64,000 nt of DNA from Acetivibrio mesophilus (GCF_004102745.1 NZ_RLII01000004.1:1-64000); one strand, 5' to 3'; shown: positions 44,871 through 55,193, counted from the stretch's first letter. The notes: a model not told the origin generated them from the letters alone. Made by a program: numbers and translations.

Positions 44871-45950
44871 TTACAATACTATCATTTCCTTTTTTGATGA
44901 TGTTAACACATCCGGGTTATTTCCATTAATCACTATCATATCCTCAATTCTAACACCACCAAGACCTTCGACATAAATACCGGGCTCAACTGTAACAACC
45001 ATTCCGTCATCCATTATTATGTTACCCGAAGGTGATAATCTTGGTTCTTCATGGATTTCGATCCCAACTCCATGGCCCAATCCATGACCAAAATTATATC
45101 CAAAACCATTCTTACTAATTATTTCTCTTGCTATAGAATCAATTTTTTTGCCTTCAAGTCCCCTGACGGCACCTTCTAAGGCCGCTTTTTGGGCAGTTAG
45201 AACAGTATAATATATTTTTGAAAGCTCTTCCTTAGGTCTTCCGACAAAAACCGTTCTTGTCATATCCGAGCAATAGCCTTCAAATACCGCTCCAAAATCC
45301 ATCGTTACAGCATCTCCCAGCCGAATCACCTTTTCCGTGGCAACTCCATGGGGAAGTGCCGAGCGCTTTCCTGATGCAACTATAGTATCAAAAGATGTGC
45401 CCTTTGCCCCTGCCTTTTTCATAAAATACTCCAGCTCCGCAGCTATTTCAATCTCTTTTAGCCCGGGTTTTATAAAACTTAGCACATGTTCGAAAGCATC
45501 ATCTGCAATTTTTACAGCTCTTTTAATAATGTCCAGCTCCTTTGGATCCTTCTTCATCCTCAGCAGATCCACTATGCCTTCAAGGGGCTTAAACTCTTTT
45601 ACTGAAAGCTTTTCCTCAAACTCTTTGAACTTTTTATATGTTATATAGTCTTCCTCAAATCCAAGTATTTCTATGCCTTTTGACTTTACTATCTTATTTA
45701 GCAAAGAATAAATACTATCACTGTACTCCATTATTTCAAAAAGAGGAGCCTGACTTTTGGCCTGTTCCCTGTATCTAAAATCCGTCACCAGTACAGCATC
45801 TTTTTGGGTAATCACAAGGTACGCAAAAGTCCCCGTAAATCCCGAAAGATAAAAATAATTTGCATTTTTTGTAATTATCGCAGCATCAATTTCCTTTTCT
45901 TTCAGCTTTAATCTAAATCTGTGAAGTCTGTTTTCTATCTGATTTTGCAT
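44871..45950 (-). CDS. Xaa-Pro aminopeptidase (M24 family)
   Basis: 359 residues from the ATG at 45950, with AGGTGA upstream. A creatinase-like N-terminal domain (about 1-125) precedes the pita-bread M24 domain, with metal ligands in MDFGAVFEGYCSDMTRT, the FGHGLGHGVGIEIHE histidine, and two Glu in TVEPGIY and VRIEDMI. It removes an N-terminal residue before proline. It is located between aroQ and efp as in many Firmicutes. Confidence 0.94.
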   Translation of the reverse strand: MQNQIENRLHRFRLKLKEKEIDAAIITKNANYFYLSGFTGTFAYLVITQKDAVLVTDFRYREQAKSQAPLFEIMEYSDSIYSLLNKIVKSKGIEILGFEEDYITYKKFKEFEEKLSVKEFKPLEGIVDLLRMKKDPKELDIIKRAVKIADDAFEHVLSFIKPGLKEIEIAAELEYFMKKAGAKGTSFDTIVASGKRSALPHGVATEKVIRLGDAVTMDFGAVFEGYCSDMTRTVFVGRPKEELSKIYYTVLTAQKAALEGAVRGLEGKKIDSIAREIISKNGFGYNFGHGLGHGVGIEIHEEPRLSPSGNIIMDDGMVVTVEPGIYVEGLGGVRIEDMIVINGNNPDVLTSSKKEMIVL

Positions 45951-45996
45951 AAAATCACCTTTCCTAATACAGTTCGCACGCTTTAAAAAAAACATA

Positions 45997-46425
45997 CTAT
46001 ATCATTACAGCAGCATTAAGTGCAAGTATGTAGCCCAAACTTCCAAATCCACAGATCTGCCCGACACACACAGGAGCAATTACCGACTTACTTCTAAACT
46101 CTTCCCTTGCATGTATGTTTGACAGATGGAGCTCAATTGCAGGAATTTCAACAGCTTTTATGGCATCTCTTATAGCAATGCTGTAGTGAGTATACGCTCC
46201 GGGATTAATTATTATAGTATCAATCCTTCCCTTTGCCTCATGTATCTTGTCAATTATCTCACCCTCGTGATTAGTCTGAATAAAGCTTAAATCCACATTT
46301 AATTTTATTGCTTCGGTATTCATTTTTATAGCGATGTCCTCTAATGTTTCCTCACCGTAAATATCCTTTTCCCTAGTCCCCAAAAGATTTAAGTTAGGGC
46401 CGTTAATCACAAGTACTTTTTTCAT
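45997..46425 (-). CDS. aroQ: Type II 3-dehydroquinate dehydratase
   Basis: 142 residues from the ATG at 46425 with AAAGGGG upstream. The motifs are NGPNLNLLGTRE with the following catalytic Tyr (DIYG), INPGAYTHYSIAIRDAI, and EIHLSNIHARE-type ELHLSNIHAREEFR. It dehydrates 3-dehydroquinate in the shikimate pathway and forms dodecamers. It overlaps the end of nfo by 23 bases and lies 4 kb from aroE, which serves the next step. Confidence 0.96.
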   Translation of the reverse strand: MKKVLVINGPNLNLLGTREKDIYGEETLEDIAIKMNTEAIKLNVDLSFIQTNHEGEIIDKIHEAKGRIDTIIINPGAYTHYSIAIRDAIKAVEIPAIELHLSNIHAREEFRSKSVIAPVCVGQICGFGSLGYILALNAAVMI

Positions 46426-47284
46426 TTTGCATCCCCTTTGCAATTTGATTATATATTTTCTTAAGCTTTAAGGCATCTTCAGCCATATTGGCCCTTGACT
46501 CGCAAATAATAACCGGCTTCATTCCCTTTTTCAGAATCACTTCGGCCAGGTATTCAAATTCGGGACCAAACTGTGTATCGTCAATATTCCAATGCTTCTT
46601 CTCACCACCTTTAGTAAATTCAACCCTGCTGAAGTGGCAGTGAAGCTCCCTTACTCTTTCCACTCCCAAAGAGTTTTCAAGAGTATTTATCACCCTTTCA
46701 AAATCCTCGGCAGAGTTAAGACTTCCCTGTCCTCTTGCATGAATATGGGCAAAGTCAATTGTCGGAGAAAGCCTTTCATTTGCTTTGCATATTCCAATTA
46801 TTTCCTCCAAAGAGCCAATCTGGTTGTTCTTTCCTAAAACCTCCGGACAAATCATTATACTTCCAAGCCCAAGATTATCTGCCTCTCTTAATACCTCATC
46901 AAACAATCTGGCGGATGTTTCAAGCGCCCATTTTTTATCAACCTTGCTATACGAGCCCGTGTGGACCACTATCCTCCTAGCGCCCATCCATTTTGCAACC
47001 GTCATACACTCAATTATATATCTTTTGGAGTTAATCCTCTTTTCCTCTTCGGGGCTTGCCATATTTATATAATAAGGAGCATGGATGCTCAAAAATATAT
47101 TGCTTTTTTGTGCCTCTTCCCCGATTTTTTGAGCCATATCCTTACTAATATTTACACCTCTGTTGCACTGATACTCGTATGCATCAAGACCCTTTTCACA
47201 AAGCCATGCCGGCATTTCAACAGAGGATTTGTGCCCTTCTTTATAGAAGCTCTCAGAATTGCCGGAAGGTCCAAATCTTATCAA
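46403..47284 (-). CDS. nfo: Endonuclease IV-like AP endonuclease (family 2)
   Basis: 293 residues of TIM-barrel fold. Metal ligands are visible as LSIHAPYYINMA, RRIVVHTGSYSK, MICPEV, TIDFAHIHARG, HCHFS and ICESR. It cuts at abasic sites in DNA. The start is a TTG at 47284 with GGGTGA upstream. It is the first gene of the long minus-strand cluster and overlaps aroQ. Some C-terminal positions differ from classical Nfo, so the exact substrate is less sure. Confidence 0.88.
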   Translation of the reverse strand: MIRFGPSGNSESFYKEGHKSSVEMPAWLCEKGLDAYEYQCNRGVNISKDMAQKIGEEAQKSNIFLSIHAPYYINMASPEEEKRINSKRYIIECMTVAKWMGARRIVVHTGSYSKVDKKWALETSARLFDEVLREADNLGLGSIMICPEVLGKNNQIGSLEEIIGICKANERLSPTIDFAHIHARGQGSLNSAEDFERVINTLENSLGVERVRELHCHFSRVEFTKGGEKKHWNIDDTQFGPEFEYLAEVILKKGMKPVIICESRANMAEDALKLKKIYNQIAKGMQNEKSTCD

Positions 47285-47436
47285 TAATAATCACCCATAA
47301 AAAATATTATGCTCCAATCTATAGATCAAAGCATAATATTATTATAACTAATGATTTACTGTTTTAAAACCAATATTCATTTTTTCCTCAATTATTTTAT
47401 AGTATATTTCATAATATGAGTATAAATTTGGCTAAC

Positions 47437-47703
47437 TCAATCGTGCCTTGGATTTCTCTTTACCATCACCGCCGCCTTAGTTACGGCAGAAATCACATCT
47501 ACTTCAAACTGCTGTTTTAGAGAATTCACTTTTGAATATAGCTCCCCTTTATCACTCACAATGTATTTTGGAGGCAAATCATTGAGTGCAATAGCGGCTA
47601 TATCCATTTTACACTTTTCGCAGCTGCATACATTAATGTCAGCAAGCACTTCCTTCATCAGCGAAAAAACTATCTCTTCCATATAATTCTTTATTTGAGT
47701 CAT
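47437..47703 (-). CDS. ComFB-like late competence protein
   Basis: 88 residues from the ATG at 47703, with GAGG upstream. It matches the ComFB family: NYMEEIVFSLMKEVL, the Cys pair in CSCEKCKMDIAAIALNDLPPKYIV, and a C-terminal VVSAVTKAA-type helix. Its role is unproven, but the family often accompanies type IV pilus or competence genes, as here before the prepilin peptidase. It lies alone, with gaps on both sides. Confidence 0.88.
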   Translation of the reverse strand: MTQIKNYMEEIVFSLMKEVLADINVCSCEKCKMDIAAIALNDLPPKYIVSDKGELYSKVNSLKQQFEVDVISAVTKAAVMVKRNPRHD

Positions 47704-47899
47704 TTTGATTTCCTCCCTCAATTTGTTGTTTTGGCACTATATAATGCTTTTCAATAGGGTATATTTTAAGTCTTCGAAATGTTAAAAACGCACCTTTCAA
47801 GCTTCATTTCATAATAAATATCGGACAAGCAGACAATAATTTTAGTCTTTTTTATGATGCCTGATTTCGCTCTATTGCTGTTCTAATAAGCTGTTTTTA

Positions 47900-48751
47900 T
47901 TAATACATTTGCAAAGTACCTATATACCAGTTAAAAAATTCCCATCCAAAAAGGTAGGTCGCAAAAGTGCCAATTACAATAAAGGGACCAAAAACAAACG
48001 TACTCTTTCTATCTTTCTTTTTGAGCAACAGCAATATAATGCTAATAACTCCGGCCGTGACAAAGGATATAAACAGCGACATAATAGTCATCTTCCAACC
48101 GAGGAAAAGGCCTATTGGCGCAAACAGCTTGATATCACCGCCACCCATTGCCTCATCGGTTTTGTAAACTATATAGCCTAAAATTGCTATCAATAGCAGA
48201 AAGCCAAATCCTATAAGCGCCCCCAATAGTGGATTCCACCAGTTGCGATCCCCATAAATCTCAATAGGTCTGAAAATATTATAGATAAAAATAGGAATCC
48301 CACCGATTAGAGCTGCTATTACAAGCTGGTTGGGAATAATCATATGATCCAAATCAATAAAGAAGACAACTAAGAGTATGGACATAAGATAAGCCGATGC
48401 CAAAAAGTCCACAGACAGCCCATACTTGTGAAACAAAAGCACATAAACAACGGACGTCATCATTTCAACCAGAGCATATCTCGGAGAAATCTTTTCGCCG
48501 CAGTGTCTGCATCTGCCCCTTAAAAATACATAACTAAAAACAGGCACAAGATCCAACACAGTAAGCCTGTGCCCACATTTCATACAGTGGGACGGGGGCA
48601 TAACAATAGATTCATTATTTGGTATTCTATAAATACAAACATTTAGAAATGAACCGATTAGTAGCCCGACAAGAGCTGCTAAAATGTAGAAAAAAGCCAT
48701 GAATCCCGTTTCGTACAAAATTCCCTGTTCAAATAAAGTAAGTGTATTCAT
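47900..48751 (-). CDS. Type IV prepilin peptidase (A24)
   Basis: 283 residues with about eight membrane segments. The N-terminal cytoplasmic loop has two zinc-binding pairs (CMKCGH and CRHCGE) as in bifunctional PilD. The catalytic aspartates are in VFFIDLDHMIIPNQL and MGGGDIKLFAPIG. It cuts, and probably N-methylates, type IV prepilins and pseudopilins. It lies after the PilB-like ATPase gene. No pilin gene is in the window. Confidence 0.94.
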   Translation of the reverse strand: MNTLTLFEQGILYETGFMAFFYILAALVGLLIGSFLNVCIYRIPNNESIVMPPSHCMKCGHRLTVLDLVPVFSYVFLRGRCRHCGEKISPRYALVEMMTSVVYVLLFHKYGLSVDFLASAYLMSILLVVFFIDLDHMIIPNQLVIAALIGGIPIFIYNIFRPIEIYGDRNWWNPLLGALIGFGFLLLIAILGYIVYKTDEAMGGGDIKLFAPIGLFLGWKMTIMSLFISFVTAGVISIILLLLKKKDRKSTFVFGPFIVIGTFATYLFGWEFFNWYIGTLQMY

Positions 48752-48833
48752 TTTATATTCCTCTTTTGTATTTTATATTTATATAATTTTAATATATTTA
48801 TTATATAGTAAGATAAGACAATTTTAAAGTATT

Positions 48834-50519
48834 TTATATATCTTCTGCAGAAAACAATATTCTTGTCATTTCTTCAACAGTAGTTGTCCCTTCAAGGACA
48901 AGTATCTTTGCATTCTCCTTCAAAGTCTTCATGCTCTTCAAAGTAGAAAGCTCCTTTAATTCTGCCTCTGTGCAGCTACCCTTTATAATCTCCCTAAAAC
49001 TCTTGCTTGCATCCATTATCTCAAAAACGCCCACTCTACCTTTGTATCCGGTGCCTGAGCATTCTGCACATCCACTGCCCGAATACAGCTCTACAGGAAT
49101 ATCAAGCTCCAGAAGAGAAAGCTCCTCATCCGTTGCAATATGCTTCTTCTTGCAGTTAGAGCAAATTCTTCGTACAAGTCTTTGAGATATTATTCCGACC
49201 AGTGAAGATGCAATAAAAAACGGTTCTATGCCCATCTCCATCAGCCTTATTACCGCATCCTTAGGATCATCGGCATTAAGAGCCCCCAACACGAGATGTC
49301 CCTCGATAGCAGCTTTTACAGCAATTTGGGCCGCTTCAGCGTCTCTTATCTCACCAATCATGATTACATCCGGTCCTTGCCTTAAAATTGATCTAAGCCC
49401 CTTGGCATAGGTTAAACCCGTATTGCTGTTAACCTGTACCTGGTTTAATCCTTCAATGATGGACTCAACAGTATCTTCAATAGTAATTATATGAATATTC
49501 GGACTGTTAATCTCATTTATAGCGGTATACAAAGTTGTAGTTTTTCCGCTTCCTGCCGGACCTGCTACCAAAACCATGCCCTGAGGGCTTTTGATCATTT
49601 TTTCAAATCTTACAAGGTCTTTTTGAGTAAAGCCAAGCTGGTCTTTAGGAATAACAGAAACCCTTTTTTCTACAATACGTATTGCTATTTTCTCTCCAAA
49701 AACAGTGGGAAGAATCGATACCTTAAGATAATAATCCTTTCCGTCAAGACTTACAGCACCCCTTCCATCTTGCGGGGCCTTTTTTTCGTTTATATTCATG
49801 CCACAGATGGCCTTTATCCTTGCTGCAATGCCACTTAGCATATCCATTTCGGTTCTGATGGCTTCATGCATCTGTCCATCGGTTCTAAACCTGACTTTTA
49901 GGATATTAGACGATGGTTCAATATGTATATCGCTTGATTGGCTTCTTATCGCCTGCTCTATTATGGAATCTACAAGTTTTGCCACCGGTTCATTATCTGC
50001 CTCAATACTTTCGAGTTCTATTGTTTCATCCGCAATTTTGAATGAAATTCCTTTTTCTTTTATAGGCTCCTCTAAGACATGCTGTATTGCGTAATACTTT
50101 TCTATGGCATTCTTTATTGACGAGACCGAATCAATTACAGGCACAACCTCCATACCTGTATATACTTCAATATCGTCAATGGCAAACATATTTAAAGGAT
50201 CACTCATGGCAACTGTAAGGATACCATCTTGCTGGGATATTGGAATCAGCTCGTACCTTCTGGCAAGCTTTTCGGGAATTAAGTCGCAAGCGGCAGAGTC
50301 AATGCTGTATTCCTCCAGTACTACACGGGAAATACCCATCTTACTCTCCAAAACCCGCATTATATCCTCCTGAGCTACAATTCCTTCAGAAGCCAACAGA
50401 AATCCAAGCTTTTTGCCGGTAGTTTTCTGAAGTTTCAGAGCACTATCCAGTTGTTCTTTTGAAATAAGCCCAGCTTCCATCAAAAGGTCGCCAAGCCTCT
50501 TTCTCTCCTGCCTTTGCAT
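48834..50519 (-). CDS. Type IV pilus assembly ATPase (PilB/GspE family)
   Basis: 561 residues. An N-terminal MshEN domain (about 8-145, LGDLLMEAGLISKEQLDSAL) is followed by the ATPase core with Walker A GPAGSGKT (320-327), Asp box ITIEDTVE, Walker B RQGPDVIMIGEIRD and the His box. A zinc-binding tetra-Cys (CSNCKKKH, CAECSG) lies near 460-500. MshEN domains in related ATPases bind cyclic-di-GMP, which fits a genome with a GGDEF protein, but binding here is inference. It should drive pilus extension or secretion. Confidence 0.93.
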   Translation of the reverse strand: MQRQERKRLGDLLMEAGLISKEQLDSALKLQKTTGKKLGFLLASEGIVAQEDIMRVLESKMGISRVVLEEYSIDSAACDLIPEKLARRYELIPISQQDGILTVAMSDPLNMFAIDDIEVYTGMEVVPVIDSVSSIKNAIEKYYAIQHVLEEPIKEKGISFKIADETIELESIEADNEPVAKLVDSIIEQAIRSQSSDIHIEPSSNILKVRFRTDGQMHEAIRTEMDMLSGIAARIKAICGMNINEKKAPQDGRGAVSLDGKDYYLKVSILPTVFGEKIAIRIVEKRVSVIPKDQLGFTQKDLVRFEKMIKSPQGMVLVAGPAGSGKTTTLYTAINEINSPNIHIITIEDTVESIIEGLNQVQVNSNTGLTYAKGLRSILRQGPDVIMIGEIRDAEAAQIAVKAAIEGHLVLGALNADDPKDAVIRLMEMGIEPFFIASSLVGIISQRLVRRICSNCKKKHIATDEELSLLELDIPVELYSGSGCAECSGTGYKGRVGVFEIMDASKSFREIIKGSCTEAELKELSTLKSMKTLKENAKILVLEGTTTVEEMTRILFSAEDI

Positions 50520-50586
50520 AAAATTCCCCCTTGGACTCTAATCCTCGAGACTTTATGTAGACAAATAATTGCTTATGTCCGCTCAA

Positions 50587-51483
50587 TCATTTGGATGACT
50601 TAACCTTTAGGTGTTTTTTAAAAGAATCATAAATATCTTTGAGTTTATCCTCGGTGAACTTGACACCTGTCCAGATTTCATAGGCACTTATCCCTTGATA
50701 GAAAAGCATCCCAAGTCCGTTAATGGTCTTTGCACCCATTTTTTCTGCGTCCTTGAGAAATTTGGTTTTTATCGGATTGTAAATAACATCATACACAATT
50801 TGATTTTTATTGAAGCATTCACTGAATTTAATCGGGGTTTCCCGATTTTTTGGAGACATCCCCACCGAAGTAGTGTTAATAATAATATCGCTTTCCTCAA
50901 AAGCCATTCTGAAGGTTCTGTCTTCAAAATTATACACCTGAACGATCTCTTTTACATTTTCATTCACGACGTCGGCAAGTTCAATGGACCTTTCGGTGGT
51001 GCGGTTTACAAGACTGATTTTTTCTGCACCTTCGCTGGCAATTTTAACAGCAATTGCCCTAGCCACTCCTCCTGCCCCTATTAGCACAACCTTTTTGCCC
51101 TTAAAGCCCGCCCCCGCTTCTTCTTTAAATGACCTCAAAAAACCTTCAGCATCAGTATTATAGCCATAAAGACGGCCCTCAATCTTCTTTACCGTATTTA
51201 CCGCTCCCATCAGTATGGCTTCCTTTGTATTTTCATCAATATACTTCATTATATCCCTCTTGTAAGGGATTGTAACGTTGAAACCCACAAAATCCAAAGA
51301 CTTTAGCGCCTTCACGACTGTCTCAAGGTCAGCCTTCTGGACCCCCAGAGGTATATAGACAATATCCAGCCCAAGGAGCGTGCTCAATGAATTATGAAGC
51401 TCGGGTGAAATGGAATGCTCAACCGGATTTCCAACAAGTCCTAATAATCGTGTTTTTCCTGTTACCCTAACATCGATATCCAT
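50587..51483 (-). CDS. aroE: Shikimate dehydrogenase
   Basis: 298 residues, NADP-dependent. The N-terminal substrate domain has GNPVEHSISPELHN and NVTIPYKRDIM. The Rossmann domain has LIGAGGVARAIAVKIAS, NRT for NADP preference, INTTSVGMSP, and the C-terminal GLGMLFYQGISAYEIWTG. It reduces 3-dehydroshikimate to shikimate. AGAGGATA lies before the ATG. It follows the yqeG-like gene on the same strand. Confidence 0.96.
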   Translation of the reverse strand: MDIDVRVTGKTRLLGLVGNPVEHSISPELHNSLSTLLGLDIVYIPLGVQKADLETVVKALKSLDFVGFNVTIPYKRDIMKYIDENTKEAILMGAVNTVKKIEGRLYGYNTDAEGFLRSFKEEAGAGFKGKKVVLIGAGGVARAIAVKIASEGAEKISLVNRTTERSIELADVVNENVKEIVQVYNFEDRTFRMAFEESDIIINTTSVGMSPKNRETPIKFSECFNKNQIVYDVIYNPIKTKFLKDAEKMGAKTINGLGMLFYQGISAYEIWTGVKFTEDKLKDIYDSFKKHLKVKSSK

Positions 51484-51519
51484 AGTTTATCCTCTCTTAT
51501 CACTCTGCTTATTTTTTAC

Positions 51520-52023
51520 TTATGTTTGTCTTTTATTTTTCATTTTCGCAAGAACAAATTTTTCAGGTATTCTTTTTAATCTAACAAAAAAATACTCTCT
51601 TTTATCTATTGGACTAACCAGTATGGTAAACATATTAACCTTGTTTCCCCCATATATATCGGTAAAAATCTGGTCTCCAATTACAGCTGTTTCTGAAGCT
51701 TTGGTATTCATTATTTCCATAGCCTTTAGAAATGACTTGCTGTTGGGCTTTGAAGCCCTATGGATGATATCAACCTTAAGCTTATTATTAAATTTGACTA
51801 CACGCTTTTCTGAAGCATTTGACACAATACAAACCTTAAATCCCATTTTTTTAACTTTGTTAATCCAAGCTATTGTATTTTCGTCTGCCTCTTCCACATG
51901 ATCAGGTACGAGCGTATTGTCTATATCAAGAATGAGTCCTTTAATATTGTTTTTAATTAAGAAATCCAGATCAATATCATGTACTCTGTGTGCCTGTAAA
52001 TTAGGATAAAATTTTTCCAGCAT
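51520..52023 (-). CDS. YqeG family HAD-type phosphatase
   Basis: 167 residues from the ATG at 52023 with GGAGGAG upstream. HAD motifs are I (ILDIDNTLV), II (VSNASEKR), III with Lys (ASKPNSKSF) and IV (VIGDQIFTDIYGGNKV). It belongs to the HAD IIIA YqeG group, which in some bacteria is a phosphatidylglycerophosphate phosphatase-like enzyme; the substrate here is unknown. It usually precedes aroE, as here. Confidence 0.92.
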   Translation of the reverse strand: MLEKFYPNLQAHRVHDIDLDFLIKNNIKGLILDIDNTLVPDHVEEADENTIAWINKVKKMGFKVCIVSNASEKRVVKFNNKLKVDIIHRASKPNSKSFLKAMEIMNTKASETAVIGDQIFTDIYGGNKVNMFTILVSPIDKREYFFVRLKRIPEKFVLAKMKNKRQT

Positions 52024-52318
52024 TTTTCTCCTCCAAGTCATTATACAATTTATAAAAATATGATAAACATATCAATCAATAAGCTATAACTATAATAGCA
52101 ATAATGTAACAGCATATCAATAAAAACGTTGCGTTATGGTCAATTATTTTTCCCTCAATACTTAAAAGTACTGGATTTTTAGTTAAAAAAGTAGCATAAT
52201 AGAATAAGATTCCGGATTAAAGAATCAGTTCAGTATATCATATGCGCAAAGTAATATTGGAATATTCATTATTCCAAATATTTTATTTTAATGTTATTAT
52301 TGAAAGGGGTTAATAAAT

Positions 52319-53389
52319 ATGTCCTATCAAATTAGTATTCAAAAAACACAAAATCCAAAAAGCAAACCTGACCAGAATAAATTGGGCTTTGGCCAAATCT
52401 TTACTGATCATATGTTTATAATGGATTATACAGAAGGAAAAGGCTGGCACGATCCGAGAATTGTTCCTTACGGACCTCTTTCCATGGACCCGAGTACAAT
52501 GGTATTCCATTATGGACAGGCAGTCTTTGAAGGCTTAAAAGCTTACAAAACACCGGAAGGAAAAATTCTTCTTTTCAGGCCCAGAAAGAATATGGAGAGG
52601 ATTAATATTTCAAATGACAGGCTATGCATACCTCATATAGACGTTGATCTAGCCGTTGAGGCCTGCAAAACTCTTGTAAGTGTTGATAAAGATTGGATTC
52701 CCGAGGCTGAAGGAACTTCTCTTTATATACGTCCGTTTATTATTTCTACCGACCCATTCCTTGGGGTAAAACCGTCATCAACATACAAGTTCATTATCAT
52801 TCTTTCTCCAGTAGGAGCTTATTATAAAGAAGGAATTAATCCAGTAAAAATATATGTTGAAACTAATTATGTCCGTGCCGTAAAGGGAGGTATAGGTTAT
52901 TCGAAGACTCCGGGCAACTACGCCGCAAGCCTTATAGCACAGGTTGAAGCAAAGGAAAAAGGTTATACCCAAGTACTATGGCTTGATGGAGTTGAGAAAA
53001 AGTACATTGAAGAAGTCGGTACCATGAATGTATTCTTTAAAATTAATGATGAGGTTATCACCCCTTCCTTAGAAGGCAGTATTTTGGCAGGAATAACCCG
53101 TCAATCTACAATTGAACTTCTTAGGGCATCCGGCATAAAAGTAACTGAAAGAAGAATAACCATACAAGAAATTTACGATGCCCATGCGGCAGGAACTCTC
53201 AAAGAAGCTTTCGGAACCGGAACTGCTGCAGTAATTTCACCTATCGGCGAATTGTCCTGGAATGATAATGTTATAAAAATAAATGATGGAAAAATCGGAG
53301 AAACATCCATGATGGTTTACGACACTATCACAGGTATTCAAAGCGGCAAGAAAGAAGATACCTTCGGATGGGTTGTTGAAGTGAAATAA
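52319..53389 (+). CDS. ilvE: Branched-chain amino acid aminotransferase
   Basis: 356 residues of PLP fold type IV, the longer BCAT form. Markers are HYGQAVFEGLKAY, RPRKNMERI, YIRPFI, the PLP lysine Lys196 in GYSKTPGNYAASL, EEVGTMNVFF, LAGITRQS and GTGTAAVISPI. It exchanges amino groups between Leu, Ile or Val and 2-oxoglutarate. AAAGGGG lies before the ATG. No T-box or leader peptide was seen in the 295-base region upstream. Confidence 0.96.
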   Translation: MSYQISIQKTQNPKSKPDQNKLGFGQIFTDHMFIMDYTEGKGWHDPRIVPYGPLSMDPSTMVFHYGQAVFEGLKAYKTPEGKILLFRPRKNMERINISNDRLCIPHIDVDLAVEACKTLVSVDKDWIPEAEGTSLYIRPFIISTDPFLGVKPSSTYKFIIILSPVGAYYKEGINPVKIYVETNYVRAVKGGIGYSKTPGNYAASLIAQVEAKEKGYTQVLWLDGVEKKYIEEVGTMNVFFKINDEVITPSLEGSILAGITRQSTIELLRASGIKVTERRITIQEIYDAHAAGTLKEAFGTGTAAVISPIGELSWNDNVIKINDGKIGETSMMVYDTITGIQSGKKEDTFGWVVEVK

Positions 53390-53408
53390 AAGCCATATTT
53401 ATTTTATT

Positions 53409-53434
53409 AAAGCAGGTGGTTTTCCATCTGCTTT
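53409..53434 (+). terminator. Intrinsic terminator after ilvE
   Basis: AAAGCAGGTGG at 53409-53419 pairs with CCATCTGCTTT at 53424-53434 across a TTTT loop, with one G-T pair, and is followed by more T residues. It begins 20 bases after the ilvE stop. Confidence 0.88.
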
Positions 53435-53612
53435 TTTTATCCTAAGTAAAAAGAAATAACCAAGAATATTATTGTGATAAATGTTCGCTATGGTATATAA
53501 TATTAATTATATATAAAGTAAAATGTGCTTATTCGCTTATTGGTTTTATTGCCAAAAGCAAGTTACAATCAAATCAATATTACTCTTAATTAAGAGGAAG
53601 GGGGTTTTCCAA

Positions 53613-54107
53613 TTGTTTGATTTTATTTACAACATTGATATCTGGGCAGCAATCTTCTTTATACTAGGATTTACTCTAGTCATAATTGAAATGTTTTTCC
53701 CAGGTTTCGGTGCACCCGGTATTACAGGTATAATTTTTCTTTTTTTAGGTATTCTGGTAACGGCCGAAACACTCACAGATGTCCTAATCATGCTGGCTAT
53801 AATTCTTGTTGTACTAGGTATTGCCCTAGCAATAATACTTCGTTCTGCCACCAAAGGACGACTTTCAAAAACACTGGTACTTAGCGATTCATTAGAAAAG
53901 GAAAGCGGCTTTGAGGGAACCGAAGATCTAAGCGGTTTTCTTGGCAAGAAAGGTGTAGCTTTAACAGTCCTTCGCCCGGCAGGTACTGCAGAGTTCGACG
54001 GAGTAAAGATTGATGTTGTGTCAGAGTTCGATTTTATTGATAAAGGCTCTAAAGTGAAAATTGTTAAAGTCGAAGGACGCCGTATAGTAGTAAGTAAAAT
54101 CGATTAG
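53613..54107 (+). CDS. NfeD-like membrane protein
   Basis: 164 residues from a TTG at 53613 with GGGGG 8 bases upstream; the ATG at 53523 would add 30 residues of low plausibility. Three or so transmembrane helices (about 8-28, 34-53 and 56-75) are followed by a C-terminal OB-fold (about 102-164, with GKKGVALTVLRPAGTAEFDG and GSKVKIVKVEGRRIVV). NfeD proteins pair with flotillins, and floA follows 90 bases on. The short form lacks the ClpP-like protease domain. Confidence 0.9.
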   Translation: MFDFIYNIDIWAAIFFILGFTLVIIEMFFPGFGAPGITGIIFLFLGILVTAETLTDVLIMLAIILVVLGIALAIILRSATKGRLSKTLVLSDSLEKESGFEGTEDLSGFLGKKGVALTVLRPAGTAEFDGVKIDVVSEFDFIDKGSKVKIVKVEGRRIVVSKID

Positions 54108-54197
54108 TGTATTAATCTTGTTTTGCCTTGTTATATATCTCTTAGAGTTATATAATGTAGCAATATTATTATAAAGATATGAAGGGAGAGTTTTGTT

Positions 54198-55193
54198 ATG
54201 GATGGTATAGCTTTTATTCTTATTGTAGGTGCTGTAATTGTATTTATCTCATTATTCTTTGCAGTCTTTCCGGTAGGACTTTGGATTTCAGCCTTCGCTG
54301 CAAACGTCAGGGTAAATATATTCACTCTCGTAGGAATGCGTCTTAGAAGAGTTGTTCCTTCTAGAGTTGTAAACCCATTAATTAAAGCTACAAAAGCAGG
54401 TATCAATGTGTCAATCAATAAGCTTGAAGCCCACTATCTTGCAGGCGGTAATGTGGATAGAGTTGTAAACGCTCTTATTGCCGCTCAAAGAGCTAATATT
54501 CCTCTGGAATTTGAAAGGGCTGCTGCTATTGACCTAGCAGGAAGAAATGTTCTTGAGGCTGTTCAAATGAGCGTTAATCCGAGAGTAATTGAAACACCGG
54601 TTATCGCAGCAATAGCAAAAGACGGTATCGAGCTTCGAGCAAAAGCTAGGGTTACTGTTAGAGCAAATATTGACCGTCTTGTCGGAGGTGCCGGTGAACA
54701 GACCATCATTGCCCGTGTCGGTGAAGGTGTTGTTACAACAGTTGGTTCCTCAATAGACCACAAACAGGTTCTCGAGAACCCTGATGCCATATCCAAAACA
54801 GTGCTAAGCAAAGGTCTTGACGCAGGTACTGCTTTTGAAATACTTTCTATTGATATTGCAGATATTGATGTTGGAAGAAATATCGGTGCTCAGCTTCAGA
54901 CAGATCAGGCAGAAGCAGATAAGCGTATTGCTCAGGCAAAAGCTGAGGAAAGAAGAGCTATGGCTGTTGCAAAAGAGCAGGAAATGAAAGCTATGGTACA
55001 GGAAATGAGAGCTAAGGTTGTAGAAGCAGAAGCGGAAGTGCCAAAAGCGATGGCTGCAGCTCTTCGCGAGGGAAAACTTGGGGTTCTTGATTACTACAAT
55101 ATGCAAAACGTAATAGCAGACACCCAGATGAGAGACAGCATTTCAAAAATAGGCAAGCAGGATGGTCCTTCAATTGAGAAAAAACAACCCTAA
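54198..55193 (+). CDS. floA: FloA, flotillin-like membrane microdomain protein
   Basis: 331 residues. An N-terminal hydrophobic hairpin (about 5-30) is followed by a PHB/SPFH domain (about 40-200, [25 protein letters not shown]) and a coiled Ala-Glu-Lys-rich stretch (about 230-290), typical of YqfA/FloA. It organises lipid microdomains in the membrane. GAAGGGAGAG precedes the ATG. The nfeD-floA pair is conserved in Firmicutes. Confidence 0.96.
   Translation: MDGIAFILIVGAVIVFISLFFAVFPVGLWISAFAANVRVNIFTLVGMRLRRVVPSRVVNPLIKATKAGINVSINKLEAHYLAGGNVDRVVNALIAAQRANIPLEFERAAAIDLAGRNVLEAVQMSVNPRVIETPVIAAIAKDGIELRAKARVTVRANIDRLVGGAGEQTIIARVGEGVVTTVGSSIDHKQVLENPDAISKTVLSKGLDAGTAFEILSIDIADIDVGRNIGAQLQTDQAEADKRIAQAKAEERRAMAVAKEQEMKAMVQEMRAKVVEAEAEVPKAMAAALREGKLGVLDYYNMQNVIADTQMRDSISKIGKQDGPSIEKKQP

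Noticed and set aside
52024-52318. A T-box or leader peptide upstream of ilvE
   Set aside because: No T-box sequence, specifier stem or run of Ile/Leu/Val codons before a terminator was found.
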